DNA from: Orientallactaga sibirica
Taxonomy: Eukaryota > Chordata > Mammalia > Rodentia > Dipodidae
DNA length: 64,000 bases
Assembly: GCA_036365145.1 (NCBI GenBank)
Contig: JAEOAD010000018.1
Coordinates: 7,768,001-7,832,000 of the forward strand
Direction: 5' to 3'
Part shown: positions 36,201 to 46,429 of the stretch, piece after piece
Layout: each line of letters begins with the position of its first letter
Numbering within the stretch: the first letter of the stretch is position 1
Translations under genes and position numbers: made by a program
Notes under the pieces: model-generated
Database searches by the model: none
What the model was told of the DNA's origin: nothing
Seen by the model: only the letters and a program-made list of their open reading frames with translations

Positions 36201-36639
36201 GCCACATAGCAGTTACTTCCCCCACAGTGAAGTCTATGGAAGATATAGAAACACAGAGCACCCACTCCAGGGTGCAAAACTGCAGTTCTTTTATATCCAA
36301 ATCTTGGAAATGATATCCCATCACTGCTGCCATATTTTATCCACTGTATTTAAAAGCCAACTAAGTGCAGTCTCTGCTCCAGGGGAAGTGAAGTCACACA
36401 GTTTGGAAAGCATAAATCTGGGGTCACACTAGGAGTCATTTTAGGAGTTGCCTGCATCATCACTTTGTTCCCTACACTCAGATATCCTTGAAGTTAGAGC
36501 TACTTGGAATAAGATGAAAGTTTAGCAGAGTATAAGTTAGTTATCTAACCAATAAATATATTCATCTTAATTGACAGATACTCAAATAGACATGGTCCTA
36601 AATAATCTGGAAATATATTCTGTCCAATAATTCCTATTG
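36201..36639. other. Unassigned
   Basis: A 96-codon plus-strand open frame (36142-36432) overlaps the L1 3'UTR end and has no recognisable family. Nothing else is seen. Confidence 0.35.
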
Positions 36640-37160
36640 TCACTACTGTATCAAATGTGGGCAATTGACTTGTCTGGGGACACATAAACAAGCATCTATT
36701 CACTAGAGTAGCTCACCTATAGCAGACCAAAGAAACAATGTGACCCAAGTCCATCTTGGGTTTACATATAGGAGAATGGATGTGAGGTTAACTTACAAGG
36801 AGCACAGGAATCACAAAAATAGCAGCCTCATCAAAAAGGCCCACTCCTATAATAACTTCACAGAAGCTGCATCACTGGAGTCCTGTCTTTAGTTAACCAC
36901 TACATTGTATATATTCTAGCATCATCCAAGATTACATGCAGCTGGGGGAGCATTAGGTAATGGCTAGAATCTCCACATAAGGGTCCTGTGATTCACATCT
37001 CTACCTTTATACTATGGAATGTTAATAGTCCATTACTGTTGCCAGATACCTAGCTATCATGGTGTTGTTCTATATATTATTGTTATAACTATGGGCCCAA
37101 TGATGTTGTAGATCACTACAGAAGCTTCTGCTGTGTGATGACTGATAGTCATATCATTTT
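36640..37160 (-). repeat. LTR-like block, partner of 41121-42000
   Basis: Shares with the block at 41121-42000, in the same order: cagaagctgcatcactggag / tagaagctgcattactgga; gttaatagtccattactg / ataatagtccacatactag; a ctagctatcatggtg / ctagttatcactgtt stretch; and gaagcttctgctgtgtgatg / gcaacctctgcttcatgac. The identity is low, so this is an old pair. Read on the minus strand it would be the 3' LTR of the element that contains the pol remnant and the CTH pseudogene. Confidence 0.45.
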
Positions 37161-37560
37161 GCTCTCTGGGGGAACTTATTTTACTACAACAATCTACCCC
37201 TTTCCTCCAGCTCATACATTTTTTTCCATTCCCTCTTCTATAATGTTCCCTGACTCCTAAAAACATTATATGTATATATTATTCCATTCTGAGGTTTAGG
37301 TTGCTATACCACAGTAATTGTTACTCATTCTTAGGAGTTTAACTGGTTAGTCTTTGCTAGTAACCACTGCTCACTGTAAGAAGTTTCCCTTCACATCCAA
37401 GCACAACAGCAGCAGTAGTCTATGAGCATAAACACAAGTGTTTAGAATGCAATTGGCAGCCATATCATTCATATCAACTTAATGAAACAATAACAAATAG
37501 TGCCTCCTCTGTAGGACCTATGCTTTCTCCAAGCATAGATTCATTGTCCATAAATTATTC

Positions 37561-37577
37561 AATTATTTATTTATTTT

Positions 37578-37608
<31 letters not shown>

Positions 37609-37757
37609 AAGCACACTGGAGCCTCTAGCCACTGCAAACAAACTCTAGGCACATGTCCCACCTTGTGTATCTGGCTTTATGTGGATACTGGGGAATCGAA
37701 CCAGGGTCTTTAGGATTTGGAGGCAATCACCTTAAGCACTGAGCATTTGTTCCAGTC
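37561..37757 (-). mobile_element. DIP-type SINE, antisense
   Basis: ttatttattttagagagaga with (GA)n at 37578-37604, aaactctaggcacatgtccc, gtgtatctggctttatgtgg, then a diverged head. Inserted between the LTR-like block and the pol remnant. Confidence 0.85.
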
Positions 37758-37799
37758 CTACTATCTCTAAAGAACCAAATATAGGCACCTGTAGAGCAG

Positions 37800-38340
37800 G
37801 CAAGTGTTCCTTTGTAACAATTCTCTCCCAGCAACTTGCATAGTACCTTCTTACATTACACAGTTGAAGTTGAAGGAGAAGTAGAATAAGAAGAAGTAGA
37901 CATAGACATAGACATAGATGTGGACATAGAAATAGAAGAGAGAGCTTTCTGGTCAGCTCCAGCTTGATTTTTGCAGTCAAAACATGTGACATCTTCAGCA
38001 ATAGGGCCTTATTATTTATGGATTGCAAGCATTAGCAGTGGCCAACAATTTACAGGGAGATATCCCACCTCTTGCACTAAGATCTTCATTCAGCAACCTT
38101 ATTGCTTCTGTACATGTCTTTTCCCACCCATATAAGATACTTTCCTCAAATGCTTTAACTTAAACTGTTCTTCCAGATGCTTTTCCAAAGCAAGACACTC
38201 AGAGGTTACCATTATATTATCTATGTAATGAAGTTCTTTGACAGAGGGTGGGGAGAATCTCTGAAGTACACTGCTATCTGATCTAAGCAAGTGCCAGCTG
38301 GTATCAGGAGTCAGTAACTATGAGTTTACAAAAAATAAAA
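37800..38340 (-). pseudogene. Decayed retroviral pol fragment (RT active-site region)
   Basis: On the minus strand, 38290-38099 is open for 63 codons and includes LHYIDNIMVTSECLALEKHL. This resembles the HYIDDIM active-site box of ERVL-type reverse transcriptase, with the second catalytic Asp changed to Asn. Upstream sequence is degraded, and downstream it fades into a (GACATA)-rich tract at 37896-37932. Non-functional. The family assignment is tentative because only about 35 residues align. Confidence 0.45.
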
Positions 38341-38380
38341 ACAAGGTCATGAAAAGATTCCCATCAAAATATCCATTGTT

Positions 38381-38601
38381 GGGCTGAAGAGATGGCTTAG
38401 TGGTTAAGGCATTTGCCTGTGAAGCCTAAGGGTCCCGGTTCGATTCTCCAGGTCCCACGTAAGCCAGATGCATAAGGGGGTGCACGTGTCTGGAATTCGT
38501 TTGTGGTGGCTAGAGGCCCTGGTGTGCCCATTCTCACTCTCCCTCTCTCTCTCTCCCTCTCTCTGTCTTTAATAAATAAATAAAAATAAAATCTTTTAAA
38601 A
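38381..38601 (+). mobile_element. DIP-type SINE with TSD
   Basis: gggctgaagagatggcttag head, cggttcgattctccaggtcc B-box region, aagccagatgcataaggggg, and an aataaataaataaaa tail. ATCCATTGTT flanks at 38371-38380 and 38602-38611. Confidence 0.93.
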
Positions 38602-38611
38602 ATCCATTGTT

Positions 38612-39082
38612 TCCTCAAAAGAACAATGTTTGGTGAAGCAGCATGGATGGGAAGCACTGCCTTATTTATCTCTGAATAATCTATAATTATTCTCCATGAA
38701 GCACTTCACCTCCCCTTCATAGGACTCTACATTGGGACCATTATTCATCTCCCTCTGTCCCGTAGACTCAGTAAATTGGCTGGAGTTGCCCATGTCTAAG
38801 AGGGAGGATGACCATGCTCCTACTGTGATTTCATGGTGCTCTCTGCTTGAGTTGGTTCCCCAGATATGCCAGGCTCCAGACCGACACTATAGCTACAGCC
38901 ACTGTCTCTTTATTAATCACACCTGGCTTTAGAAAGGGCCCTAAACCGGGCAAAATCAATGCCCACTCTCACCCCTAAGATAAGCTTGGTCTTTTTCACC
39001 TGTACTATTTTATTAGTTACACCTTTGATCAGGCTTTCAAATCTTCTAGAAGTTTACTAAGAGAGTATTTGCCTGTGAGATG
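38612..39082. other. Unassigned, probably LTR-element interior
   Basis: Lies between the DIP SINE and the poly(T) end of the CTH pseudogene. A faint minus-strand retroviral look is not strong enough to name. Confidence 0.3.
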
Positions 39083-40440
39083 TTTTTTTTTTCCACTAAA
39101 ACCTTTAGCTTGACACAAATCTTGCCATATTTGCCTTTGAATGATCTGGTCATATTACTTTGTCTAGTATGCTGCTGTCTCATCTCTTCTTGATTGCTTT
39201 AACAAATTTATAAACCTGATTTACATGCCAGTTTAAGCCATTTGGACCTGCCAAAGCTTCTTCTGCCTTATAAAGATCATGCCTACTATGAGGCTCAGCA
39301 AAACCACTAAAGCCCTATCCTATCCTCTAAGTCCACAGAGAGTCTAATACTGTGCCCTGATTCCAAGGGTGGCTTTGTCATTTTCAGGCACTGATGCATG
39401 CTTAACGACAGTCAGAAATTCAGACTTTCATATCCTCCCAAGGTCTCAGGCAGAGGAAATAACTTCAGGTTGTAAGGAAAGCCTCCTCGTGTCACAGAGC
39501 ACCCTTCCTGAGAAGCTGACCATCCTAGCACAGTCCTTTCACTGGCATTGACCAGCTCAAGCTGTGAATGAGAAAGCAGTCTAGGATAAGTGATCTTTCC
39601 TGTCCGGGGTAGACTCCAGGACCTGGGCAGCTGTCATTCCATTCTTGAAGTGCTTCTCCATTAAGATCTACATTGTCTTCAGATGTCAGTCACAGAAGTG
39701 AAAACTCCAATTGAAATCTCTATGAAAGGAAGCCTGTTGTGGAGATCTTCAGAATTAACAGATACTAATCCCATGATGACATCACTGTGGCTGTCCACAG
39801 ATTTTGTGGCAGAATATATAGGAATATAGCTCCCAGAGCCAGAGGTTGCTAGAAATATGCTGACATGAAAGTGTTTTCCACAAACAAAATGTCTCCCTGC
39901 TTATGGGGGATAAGTGCACATGCTTCAGTGTTGGTCATCTGCAAGCTAGGGTCTGTGGAGGTTTAACACAAACAAGTTTGGTTTCTGGTGCAATTGCTGA
40001 CTTGAACAATTTGGTTTTGAGCAATCTTCAAAAATAATCTTCAATCCAAACTCGGTGGCCAACTTTCTGAAGTACCTGTTGGTGCCTCCACATATATCAT
40101 TCATGCAAATAATTTGGTATCCTGCTTTTAAAATATGAATAATCATCATGGTGGCAGCCAAACCCAAAGAAAAGGCTAAACTATACTTAGCCACATCTAG
40201 TGCTGCCATGGCTTCTCCCAAGCAATTCCTAGTTGGAGTTCCCGATTGTCAGTATTTGAAACCCCCAAGCAGGCCAAGTTTCCCCTGCTTGAACATGGTA
40301 CACAGAGAGGTCCACTGCTCTGGCTTCTGGCCCACTTGGATGGCTTTAATGATGAAATGTTGGAAGCTGGGCCAGAAGTTATATGGGGAGGCATCTTATT
40401 TCTGCATGCTGCATTGAAAAAGAAGGACATAGGCAAAAAG
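39083..40440 (-). pseudogene. CTH: Processed pseudogene of cystathionine gamma-lyase
   Basis: CTH is the cytosolic PLP enzyme that splits cystathionine to cysteine in transsulfuration. On the minus strand an ATG at 40407-40405 opens MQK, then an in-frame TAA (40398-40396) where the enzyme has a codon, then FQHF...KAIQVGQKPEQWTS. Further on are AMAALDVAKYSLAF, GLAATMMIIHILKAGYQIIC and GGTNRYFRKLATEFGLKI (40221-40040). HKQGDI, NTFMSAYF and the PLP-lysine context YSATKS (Lys at 39804-39802) follow. MEKHFKNGM and KHASVPENDKATLGI lie near 39640 and 39390. The ~400-codon span, with no introns, matches full length. At least several stops, frameshifts and deletions disable it. A run of ten T (39083-39092) is a likely poly(A) tail. 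It sits inside an LTR element in the same orientation. Confidence 0.93.
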
Positions 40441-41100
40441 GAGGAACCAAGGGGCTGAGCATTTGCTATGTGGCTGATTGCACCACCCTCCCTTTTCTTT
40501 CTGCTCCTACCTCCAGCCATAAGATGTAAACCTGCATCATATCCTCTTATTTGTCCAATTTACAAAACAAATCATTGTCTAACAAGGAGGACTATACCCA
40601 CAAGTCCTTTTCCCATTGTGATTCCTTCTTGATATGTGAAAGTTCCCTCTGGATAGCAGTTCAGCCCTAGTTACATATCTTGTTACCTATATCAGGGTCC
40701 ACACAACTGCCACAATGTCTTGCCAACAAACTTGTCCCATACCATTCTTTCTGAAACTGCCATGTATTCTTTAGTCCTTCAACCATTTTCAGGGTGTTTC
40801 CATGCTCATGTAGCAGACCCCACTCATCCCTCATCAAGCAGGCAAATCACAAGGATGGAATTTCCTCTATGGACACTCCACCTCCAGATAGCTCAGCCTT
40901 AGTTGCATGTCTTACCACACATAGCAGGGCTCAAGCAACCACCAGCAAAGCAAGAAAGCACACCACCACATAATAGGAAGAATAGCCACATGGGGATTGC
41001 CCTCTGGTCACTCCAACTTTACACAGTTCATCCTTAGTTGAATGCTTTATTACCTATAGCAGGGTCTGTGCAATAGCTCCTCTGATACTGATACTTGATT
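40441..41100 (-). repeat. LTR-element leader with degenerate repeated units
   Basis: Three related blocks start tcagccctagttacat (40661), tcagccttagttgcatg (40893) and tcatccttagttgaatg (41028). Each is followed by a '(c/t)a(t)agcaggg(t/c)' phrase and preceded by a 'tttcctctatggacactcc'-like phrase. Spacing is irregular (232 and 135 bases). The tract lies between the primer-binding-site-like sequence and the CTH pseudogene. Confidence 0.5.
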
Positions 41101-41101
41101 C

Positions 41102-41119
41102 TGTCATGCTCAGGCGCCA
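41102..41119 (-). other. Lys-tRNA-like primer-binding site
   Basis: On the minus strand it reads TGGCGCCTGAGCATGACA, directly after the LTR-like block. The leading TGGCGCC is identical to the start of a Lys3-type primer-binding site, and the remainder is partly diverged. Position next to an LTR end supports the reading. Confidence 0.5.
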
Positions 41120-41120
41120 A

Positions 41121-42000
41121 TTTGTTGTGTTGCAGTTCCTAGGGCAGGAGACATAGTGTCTATTTACCCTAAAGAGGATTTCCCAGACAGAACAAAGTAA
41201 AACTTCTATCCAAGGCCAGTTTGATGAATTAATAAGTTTATTGAGCTTACTTAGTGGATCATGGGTAAGGAGTTGCTAACAGAAGCATGGGTGAGGGGTT
41301 ACTTAGTGGAGCGTGGATGATTTCATAAACAGCTGCATCACCAAGAAGTCCTGTTCCACCATGAGTTACAACCTCATAGAAGCTGCATTACTGGAACTTC
41401 ATTTTTTATTGTCTTTATTATTTTATTATGAATTTCAGAAAGAGAAAGAGGCAGATATTTATAAAGAGAGATTGGGCACGCCTGGGCCTCTAGCCACTGC
41501 AAACAAACTCTAGATGCATGTGCCACCTTGTGCATCTGGCTTACATGGATCCTGGATCTTACAAAAGATCCTGGATCTTTTGGCTTTGCAGGCAAACATG
41601 TTAATTAAACAATCTCTCCAGCCCTCAATTTTTTATTTAAATGTCCATCTCCTATATACTCCAGCACTTCCTGTGTCACTGGGAAGGAAGAAGAGAGAAA
41701 CGGGTGGAAATCCCCAGTGAGGATCATGTGACCCTCCCCCATCTTCTACTAGGGAGTAATAATAGTCCACATACTAGCACCACAAGCCTAGTTATCACTG
41801 TTTTGTTATGATCACAACCATAGAGCTAGGAATTCTTGACATCACAGCAGCAACCTCTGCTTCATGACAGCCAATGCTCATGTAATAGCCATACCCACAG
41901 GAAATCAGTTTTCCCCAATATGAAACTTCAGTGCTGTCTGATTTCATGCCTTAGCCTCATCAGCAGGACACAATAATCTCTTCTACCCTTCCTTCCTGCC
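41121..42000 (-). repeat. LTR (5' LTR of minus-strand element)
   Basis: AATAAA on the minus strand (41242-41237) lies ~117 bases before the primer-binding site, as expected for an LTR R region. A ggtaaatagacac-like phrase follows it, as in the LTR at 6170-6830. A DIP SINE interrupts it. Partner block at 36640-37160. The left limit (high coordinate) is uncertain. Confidence 0.55.
41405..41624 (-). mobile_element. DIP-type SINE, antisense, inside LTR
   Basis: Tail tattattttattatgaattt, attgggcacgcctgggcctc, aactctagatgcatgtgcca, then acaatctctccagccc. A small internal duplication of gatcctggatctt occurs at about 41549-41581. Confidence 0.9.
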
Positions 42001-42507
42001 ACATATACCAATGACTACACTAAATCACAGGATCCCCTTTTGGTCATAAAATGTCTTCTAGCAACACCTGGCAAGGCATATTTTCTTTGAATATAAGCAC
42101 AGTATATAAGAATATAAAGGTAGCTATTTAAAGCAACACTGTTAGAGTGTCATGAAGCTGGATTTGCTAGGAAAACAAGGACATATTGTCACCCTTAATA
42201 TAAGTTTTTCTCTTTCAATGTAATGTGGATTGTTTAGCTCTCTGAAGAATTCTCACACCAACAATTGTCAGGACATCCCATGGGCTTACTCATTCATCCA
42301 TTATTCCAACACTTACTTCTTGTATTTTTCTCTGTCCTATAATATGTACTGAAGATGAACAGTGAGCGGAACAGATGAATCTCTGCCACACAGAGTTTAT
42401 ATCATAGTTATAATAGACATTAGACCCAAAAGTTTGTATCAAATGGTGAGAGACAATAAAGACAGAAAGAAATGGGAGTGAGGATCTAGGAGAACAATGT
42501 GGTATGT
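42001..42507. other. Unassigned
   Basis: No recognisable gene or repeat in this ~500-base stretch. Confidence 0.4.
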
Positions 42508-42518
42508 CTATTTTTAGT

Positions 42519-42673
42519 GGGTTTAAAAAAATTTTTTTTGAGGTAGGGTCTCTCTCTAGTCCAGGATGACCTGGAATTCATTATGTAATCCCTGGCTGGC
42601 TTCAAATTTACAGCAATTCTCCTACCTCTGCCCCCAGAGTGTTGGGATTAAAGGAGTGAACCACCATGCCTGG
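42519..42673 (-). mobile_element. B1 SINE, antisense, with TSD
   Basis: ttttttttgaggtagggtct, gatgacctggaattcattat, gtgttgggattaaaggagtg, catgcctgg. CTATTTTTAGT flanks at 42508-42518 and 42674-42684. Confidence 0.9.
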
Positions 42674-42684
42674 CTATTTTTAGT

Positions 42685-42905
42685 TTTTTGAGTAAACTCC
42701 ATCCTAATTTCCATAATGCCTGTATTAATTTGCATTACCACCAGCAGTGAAGAAAGATTGATTACTTTTTATGAATCCTTCTCAGTATATTTGATTGTTT
42801 GTTTTCTTAATAATTTCTAATCTTACTAGGTTGCAATATATTCTTATTGTAGCTTTTGACTTCATTTTCCTGATTACTAAGGATATTGAATACTTTTAAA
42901 TATAT
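42685..42905 (-). mobile_element. Old L1 ORF2 3' fragment, antisense
   Basis: ccataatgcctgtattaatt tgcattaccaccagcagtg, then tgattactaaggatattgaa is the antisense of the L1 ORF2 C-terminal region. Broken on the left by the B1. Confidence 0.65.
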
Positions 42906-43096
42906 TTATCTAAAGTATTTATAGAATATGGTATGTTTGTGGGATAAAAGAAAGAAAAGCCAGAGCCTAATTTGTAATTATTTGAGATGATGGTTAAAAA
43001 AACCAAGTGGAGATATCAATGAGCCATTGGGTGGATGAGTCTGTGGTTTATGGGAGAGGTCTAATCTATACATACAAACTTGAGGTTCATGAGTAT

Positions 43097-43205
43097 TTCA
43101 GTTACTTTCTAGTTTCTGGAACAAAATACCCAACCAGAAGCAGTTTAGGGAAGGAAAGAATTCCAGAAGGTAGAGTCCCATCATGACAGAAACAGGAAAC
43201 TGGCC
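43097..43205 (-). repeat. MaLR-type LTR fragment, antisense
   Basis: gttactttctagtttctgga acaaaatacccaaccagaag: the same family as 257-593, truncated after ~110 bases. Confidence 0.5.
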
Positions 43206-43407
43206 TCAAACTGTTCTCTTTTATTTTGTATAAATTCGGTTTTATATGGTATTAGAGAGATAAAGTGAAGGAGGATAGTATGCTTCTGCTCACCTAGAGA
43301 TGAAGGTGTTCCCAGATGGGAATTCTTCATTCAGACCTGGGAAAAGCATTCAGGGCTAAGCACAATTCAAAGTCTAACAGTGGCTTTTAAAATGCCTCTT
43401 TCTATGT

Positions 43408-43765
43408 TAGCCAGACTTTCACTGCTGTGAAAACAGTGATCAACTTAATAGATTTATTTTTTCTCATGATTTCAAAGAGTTCAAGTCTATAGTTCTGGGA
43501 CGTTGGTTAATCAGAGTGTCATAGTGGTAGGAACACATGGTAAAGGATACTCATCATGCCCGACAAAAAGCAACGAGGAAAGGAAACTTCTGGGACAAGA
43601 TTCAGCCTATAAGGCCATGCCCTTGGTAACCTATTTCCTACAGCTAGTTCATACCTAGCAACATTTCTAGAACCTCTCAAAATAGTGCCATCAAATAAGG
43701 ACCAGCTCTTTCATACATGATCCTGTGGAGGAATGCTTTATAAGCAAACCATAACAGGTTCCAAG
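43408..43765 (-). repeat. MaLR-type LTR, antisense
   Basis: ttcactgctgtgaaaacagt, tctgggacaagattcagcct, atagtgccatcaaataagga and ataagcaaaccataaca follow the order of an antisense rodent MaLR-like LTR. Confidence 0.5.
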
Positions 43766-44111
43766 AACATATCCACAGGACAATCTAAAGTAACAAAAGG
43801 CAAACTAAACTCATTTGTTCCCCCTAAAAATACTTCATCAGCTTTCTTTTTTTATTTTTGCTCATAGTTTCAGAAAGTTCATGTTAAATGAAGCCCACCT
43901 CTGGCATGGTGCTGTGTACCCTGGCCCTGGATCCTACACATAACACCACCCTCTTATCTCTGCTTATTTCAGACAACCTCCTATCATATCATGTTCAACA
44001 TACTACCTACTGTCTTCTGAGTGTTCACCCAATGACACCGTTTTTGTCACTATGTGTATGATTCTTCATATGCAGGATTCATGATCCCCCTATCACATGC
44101 TACATGTTTGT

Positions 44112-44165
44112 TTGTCTCTCTCTCTCTCTCTCTTGCACTCTGTCTAATAAATTAAAAATAAATAA
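44112..44165 (+). mobile_element. DIP-type SINE 3' tail fragment
   Basis: (TC)n at 44118-44135, then gcactctgtctaataaatta and an (AAAT)n tail. Only the 3' end is present. Confidence 0.5.
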
Positions 44166-44191
44166 ATAAATCTTTCTTTTAAAAAAAAGGA

Positions 44192-44350
44192 GCTTAATGA
44201 GCTACAGTGAGCTCATAGCTAGCCCAGGCAACTTACTGACACCCCATCTCAAAATCAAAAGTAAAAAGAGGGCTAGAGGTATACCTCAGTGGTAGAGTAC
44301 TTGCCTAGTATGTGCAAATCCCTAGGTTCAATCCCTCTCACCACAAAATA
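44192..44350 (+). mobile_element. B1-dID-like composite SINE
   Basis: A B1-like 3' half (agcccaggcaacttactgac accccatctcaaaatc) is joined by an A-rich linker to an ID-type tRNA-derived unit (ggctagaggtatacctcagt ggtagagtacttgcctag, then ggttcaatccctctc). This is the order of the dimeric B1-dID family. Confidence 0.7.
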
Positions 44351-44389
44351 AAAGCTTAATAAACAAGATTAATAGCTATGATTCATTTA

Positions 44390-44513
44390 GAGGAAAGGAA
44401 AGAAAGATGGGAGGAAGGGAGAAGGGACAAAGGGAAAGAAGGGACAAACTAGAAGGAGGGAGAGGAGGAGGAGGTAAAAAGTAGAAGAAGAAAAAGAGGA
44501 GAAAAAGCAGGTT
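44390..44513 (+). repeat. Polypurine tract
   Basis: About 120 bases of almost pure A/G in GGAA, GAAA and GAGG runs. No coding role. Confidence 0.85.
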
Positions 44514-44779
44514 CCTAAGAACTTACTGTGTGCCTGGACCTGGGCTAAATTCATTTATTGCATTTAATTCTAATAAGCCCACTGTGCTCCTGGTGTGGTG
44601 GTATGATGAGAGCTAAGAGCAAAGAGCTTGCTTGGTTGGTCCAAGTCAGACCAATGTGTGGCCCATACCAGCTTCCCACTCTGGCAAGTGTAAATCTAAA
44701 ACACTGGTCAATTTCCTCAGATATGTCAAACCCACAGTCCCAAATGCTGGTCCTCCTCACATTCTAATTTGTCTTATAT

Positions 44780-45210
44780 TTCATAGATAATCTTACTTCT
44801 GTGGAAGTTCTCCCTGGGTTCATCCAATGTTTTCCTGGAAAATCAAGAGAAAAGGACATTTTCAGATGCCAGAGGTGTGCTGGGACTGGAAGTGTTGGAA
44901 AAGAAAGAGCTCTTTGTCATGGGTGTCGCCGCTCCTACGTAATCTCATTTTCAGCTAATCATTTCATATACAGTAAAAAGCCTAATGTGACTCCTCATTA
45001 GCCCAGGGCTATAAAGAAGCTGGTTTTGAGGCCACACTAAATCCCAGAATAGCTGGCACCTCCCACCCAACGATTATCAAATTGGCTGGCATTAATCATT
45101 TTTATTGGCCAATCTGCTTATTTTTCTTAATTTTAAAAATGGAAAAAATTGGGGAGTCTCATCTGATTACTGGTGTAAAAGAAAACAAGCAGGTTTAGTA
45201 AAATTCCATT
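44780..45210. promoter_or_regulatory. Candidate conserved regulatory block
   Basis: Repeat-free, with several homeodomain-type words (ctaatcat, cattaatcat) and the palindrome ATTGGCCAAT at 45104-45113, which contains an NF-Y/NF1-type CCAAT. Conservation cannot be tested here. A 66-codon plus-strand frame (44801-45001) has a CxxC...CxxC pattern, but no family. Confidence 0.25.
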
Positions 45211-46429
45211 TTTTAAGTAAGAGGTAAAAGAGAAAGAAAAAATAATAATAAATGAGCCTGAATCACTTTTGTCAACTGTTTCGCTGTGCCAGCAAAGCAG
45301 ACTGTCAAGAGGGGCCCTTTCAGCAGAGGACTTTTGTGGAGGGGGACTATCAATGGACCCTTTATTTGTGAAAGATGGATTATTTTAAATAAATTACAGA
45401 GCACTTTCCCTGAATAAACAGTGCCTCTGCAGCAGTGGGGTACTGCACATGCTTAATTGAGCCACAGAAAATTCTAACTGATTCTGGATCTGGAGGCTGG
45501 CCTTGAACAGTTGGTTTCAGGTAGCAAGGCAATGCTGCGGAGAGGCACACAGCGAGCTTAATCTGGAGTACATACTTACAAGATTTTGGAAAACCACAGA
45601 GATGGAAGATGCCCAGAACTGCACAAGGCGGCCTCACAAGTGAGCCATCTGTGTGTCACTTTTATTTGCATTTGATATGTTAAATTCCTTCACCTCTTCT
45701 GGCCATGGGAGCCCACTCACACATTGATATGTTAATTCTCTCCACCTTGTCTGGTGTGGGAATTAACACATTGCAGAGATTCTTTGACCAAAGCAAGAAA
45801 ACTTCAGCTCAACCTCCTCCCCCATCCATCCACTCCTCAAATACACACATACCTCTAAGAAGACCCTCTCTCTAATTGTCCTTTCTTTGACCATATAGGT
45901 AAGAATTCTACCTAGATATATTTTTAAATCCCTTTGGACAGCACAATCTGACCTTGTTTCAGGAACAGGTTAAAGTGATTTATTATGTGGCAGGCTCAGA
46001 GTGACTATAAGCAGGAGTCCGGAGAAGGCTGGAAGCAAGAAAGGGCATTTGAAACCTTTCCCAGGAGCACGGACAGGTAGAGCACCTGGGTACAGGAGAT
46101 GAAGAACTCTAAACAGGAGCAAATGAAGTCAAGAGAACAGTTGCTCTATGTTTTGGGGGAGGAATGGGGTATTGATTTTGACAGCTGGTATTAGATAAAG
46201 TAAAATGACTCCCTCTTGCTAATATCCCCAAAGTTGAATTGCAACAAGAAAGCAGCTACCAGTTGCCTGAGTACAGAGCACTCAAGAAAGAACAAGAAAA
46301 ACAAGCCAAAAATATGGATGTAATCAGGCCTTACAAAAATCATAGAATCTAGGGTTTCTCCTGAGATTTTCAACACATAGTACTCTAATAAGGGATTTAT
46401 CACCCTCCCTTAAATGTAGCTGTGAAATT
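45211..46429. other. Repeat-poor unique sequence
   Basis: No SINE, LTR or L1. It includes an octamer-like atttgcat near 45667. The 85-codon minus-strand frame (45637-45380) has no recognisable family. Confidence 0.35.

Noticed and set aside
38099..38290. Copia-type reverse transcriptase
   Set aside because: A short residue pattern looked copia-like, but mammals lack such elements and the HYID(D/N)IM box fits ERVL better.
40197..40520. 107-codon minus-strand open frame as a gene
   Set aside because: It is an out-of-frame read over the CTH pseudogene.
44801..45001. Zinc-ribbon-like CxxC...CxxC peptide
   Set aside because: Only 66 codons, no wider family match, and inside a candidate non-coding block. 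Likely chance.
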